Source of the DNA: Citrobacter amalonaticus Y19
GTDB taxonomy: Bacteria; Pseudomonadota; Gammaproteobacteria; Enterobacterales; Enterobacteriaceae
Length of the DNA: 64,000 nucleotides
NCBI RefSeq assembly: GCF_000981805.1
Contig: NZ_CP011132.1
Coordinates: forward strand, 3,844,001-3,908,000
Direction: 5' to 3'
In this document: piece by piece, positions 63,231 through 64,000 of the stretch
Numbering within the stretch: the first letter of the stretch is position 1
Layout: every line of letters starts with the position of its first letter
Program-made: the position numbers and the translations under genes
The notes under the pieces: generated by a model
The model's database searches: none
What the model saw: the letters and a program-made list of their open reading frames with translations, nothing else
What the model was told of the DNA's origin: nothing

Positions 63231-64000
63231 ATGGCAAATTTTTTCATTAGACGTCCGATCTTTGCCTGGGTACTCGCCATCATTCTGATGCTGGCAGGAG
63301 CCCTGGCGATTATGCAACTGCCTGTTGCACAATACCCGACTATCGCACCGCCTGCGGTCGCGATTTCTGCGACCTATCCAGGGGCGGATGCGCAAACGGT
63401 GCAGGATACCGTGACGCAGGTTATCGAACAGAACATGAACGGTATCGATAACCTGATGTATATGTCATCCACCAGCGACTCTGCGGGTAGCGTAACTATC
63501 ACATTAACCTTTCAGTCCGGGACTGACCCGGATATCGCCCAGGTTCAGGTGCAGAACAAACTACAGTTGGCGACGCCGTTGCTGCCTCAGGAAGTACAAC
63601 AGCAAGGGATTAGCGTAGAAAAGTCGAGCAGCAGCTTCTTGTTAGTCGCAGGCTTCGTCTCTGACAACCCGCAAACCACCCAGGACGATATTTCCGACTA
63701 TGTCGCCTCAAACGTGAAAGATACGATCAGCCGCCTGAACGGGGTAGGTGACGTACAACTGTTTGGCGCGCAGTACGCCATGCGTATCTGGCTGGATGCT
63801 AATCTGCTGAACAAATACCAGCTCACCCCGGTTGATGTCATCAATCAATTGAAAGTGCAGAACGACCAGATCGCCGCCGGTCAGTTGGGCGGAACGCCTG
63901 CATTGCCGGGTCAACAGTTGAACGCCTCCATCATTGCGCAGACGCGTCTGAAAGATCCTGAGGAATTCGGCAAAGTCACATTACGGGTAAACAGTGACGG
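63231..64000 (+). CDS. acrF: Multidrug efflux RND transporter AcrF, 3' part outside the window
   Basis: Inner-membrane resistance-nodulation-division pump, partner of AcrE and TolC. The first 256 codons are visible: MANFFIRRPIFAWVLAII opening with membrane helix 1 (about 10-28), then the porter domain with DIAQVQVQNKLQLATPLLPQEVQQQG and the FLLVAGFVSDN segment. AcrB and AcrF share these; the position after acrE identifies it as AcrF. The open frame runs off the end of the sequence. Confidence 0.94.
   Translation, partial: MANFFIRRPIFAWVLAIILMLAGALAIMQLPVAQYPTIAPPAVAISATYPGADAQTVQDTVTQVIEQNMNGIDNLMYMSSTSDSAGSVTITLTFQSGTDPDIAQVQVQNKLQLATPLLPQEVQQQGISVEKSSSSFLLVAGFVSDNPQTTQDDISDYVASNVKDTISRLNGVGDVQLFGAQYAMRIWLDANLLNKYQLTPVDVINQLKVQNDQIAAGQLGGTPALPGQQLNASIIAQTRLKDPEEFGKVTLRVNSD

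Noticed and set aside
1..64000. Mobile elements, prophage, CRISPR arrays, tRNA or rRNA genes
   Set aside because: I saw no transposase, integrase, phage structural gene, regularly spaced repeat series or rRNA/tRNA sequence. The only repeats are REP/BIME units and single hairpins.

Overview
The window is chromosomal DNA of an enterobacterium very close to Escherichia, Salmonella and Citrobacter. Almost every protein is a near-identical, full-length relative of an E. coli K-12 protein, and the order follows the K-12 stretch arcB to acrF. It differs from K-12, as I remember it, by several gene additions and losses, which fits Citrobacter best. The genus is an inference from memory, not a computed result. 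I see no prophage, insertion sequence, transposase, CRISPR array, tRNA or rRNA.

Layout: ArcZ sRNA (5' end cut off) facing arcB; yhcC; gltBD (glutamate synthase); yhcG; the sialic-acid operon nanA-nanT-nanE-nanK-nanQ with its repressor nanR; sspAB; rplM-rpsI; zapE; zapG; degQ-degS; mdh; argR; yhcN/yhcO; a succinate-semialdehyde-type dehydrogenase; aaeXAB efflux and its regulator aaeR; an accessory sugar cluster (GH127 glycosidase, GPH transporter, AraC-type regulator); tldD; yhdP; rng; yhdE; mreBCD; csrD; acuI; msrPQ; accBC; yhdT-panF; prmA; a secreted alpha-carbonic anhydrase; dusB-fis; yhdJ; yhdU; acrS; acrE; and the first 770 bases of acrF, cut by the window end.

Differences from the K-12 order: no gltF or yhcA-F genes between gltD and yhcG; no dcuD between nanR and sspB; a dehydrogenase between yhcO and aaeB; the GH127-GPH-AraC cluster between aaeR and tldD; msrPQ between acuI and accB; and a carbonic anhydrase between prmA and dusB. 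These are the accessory parts. The rest is housekeeping: nitrogen assimilation, sialic acid catabolism, translation, envelope proteolysis, cell shape, fatty acid and pantothenate metabolism, nucleoid control and drug efflux.

I do not find a convincing undescribed multi-gene system. The best leads are the GH127 cluster, the orphan YhcG nuclease-fold protein, the dehydrogenase next to the aromatic-acid efflux genes, the exported carbonic anhydrase with a 13-bp perfect hairpin behind it, and several structured leaders (gltB, accB, rplM, the mreB-mreC gap). Comparisons with E. coli rest on remembered sequences and need alignment to confirm.
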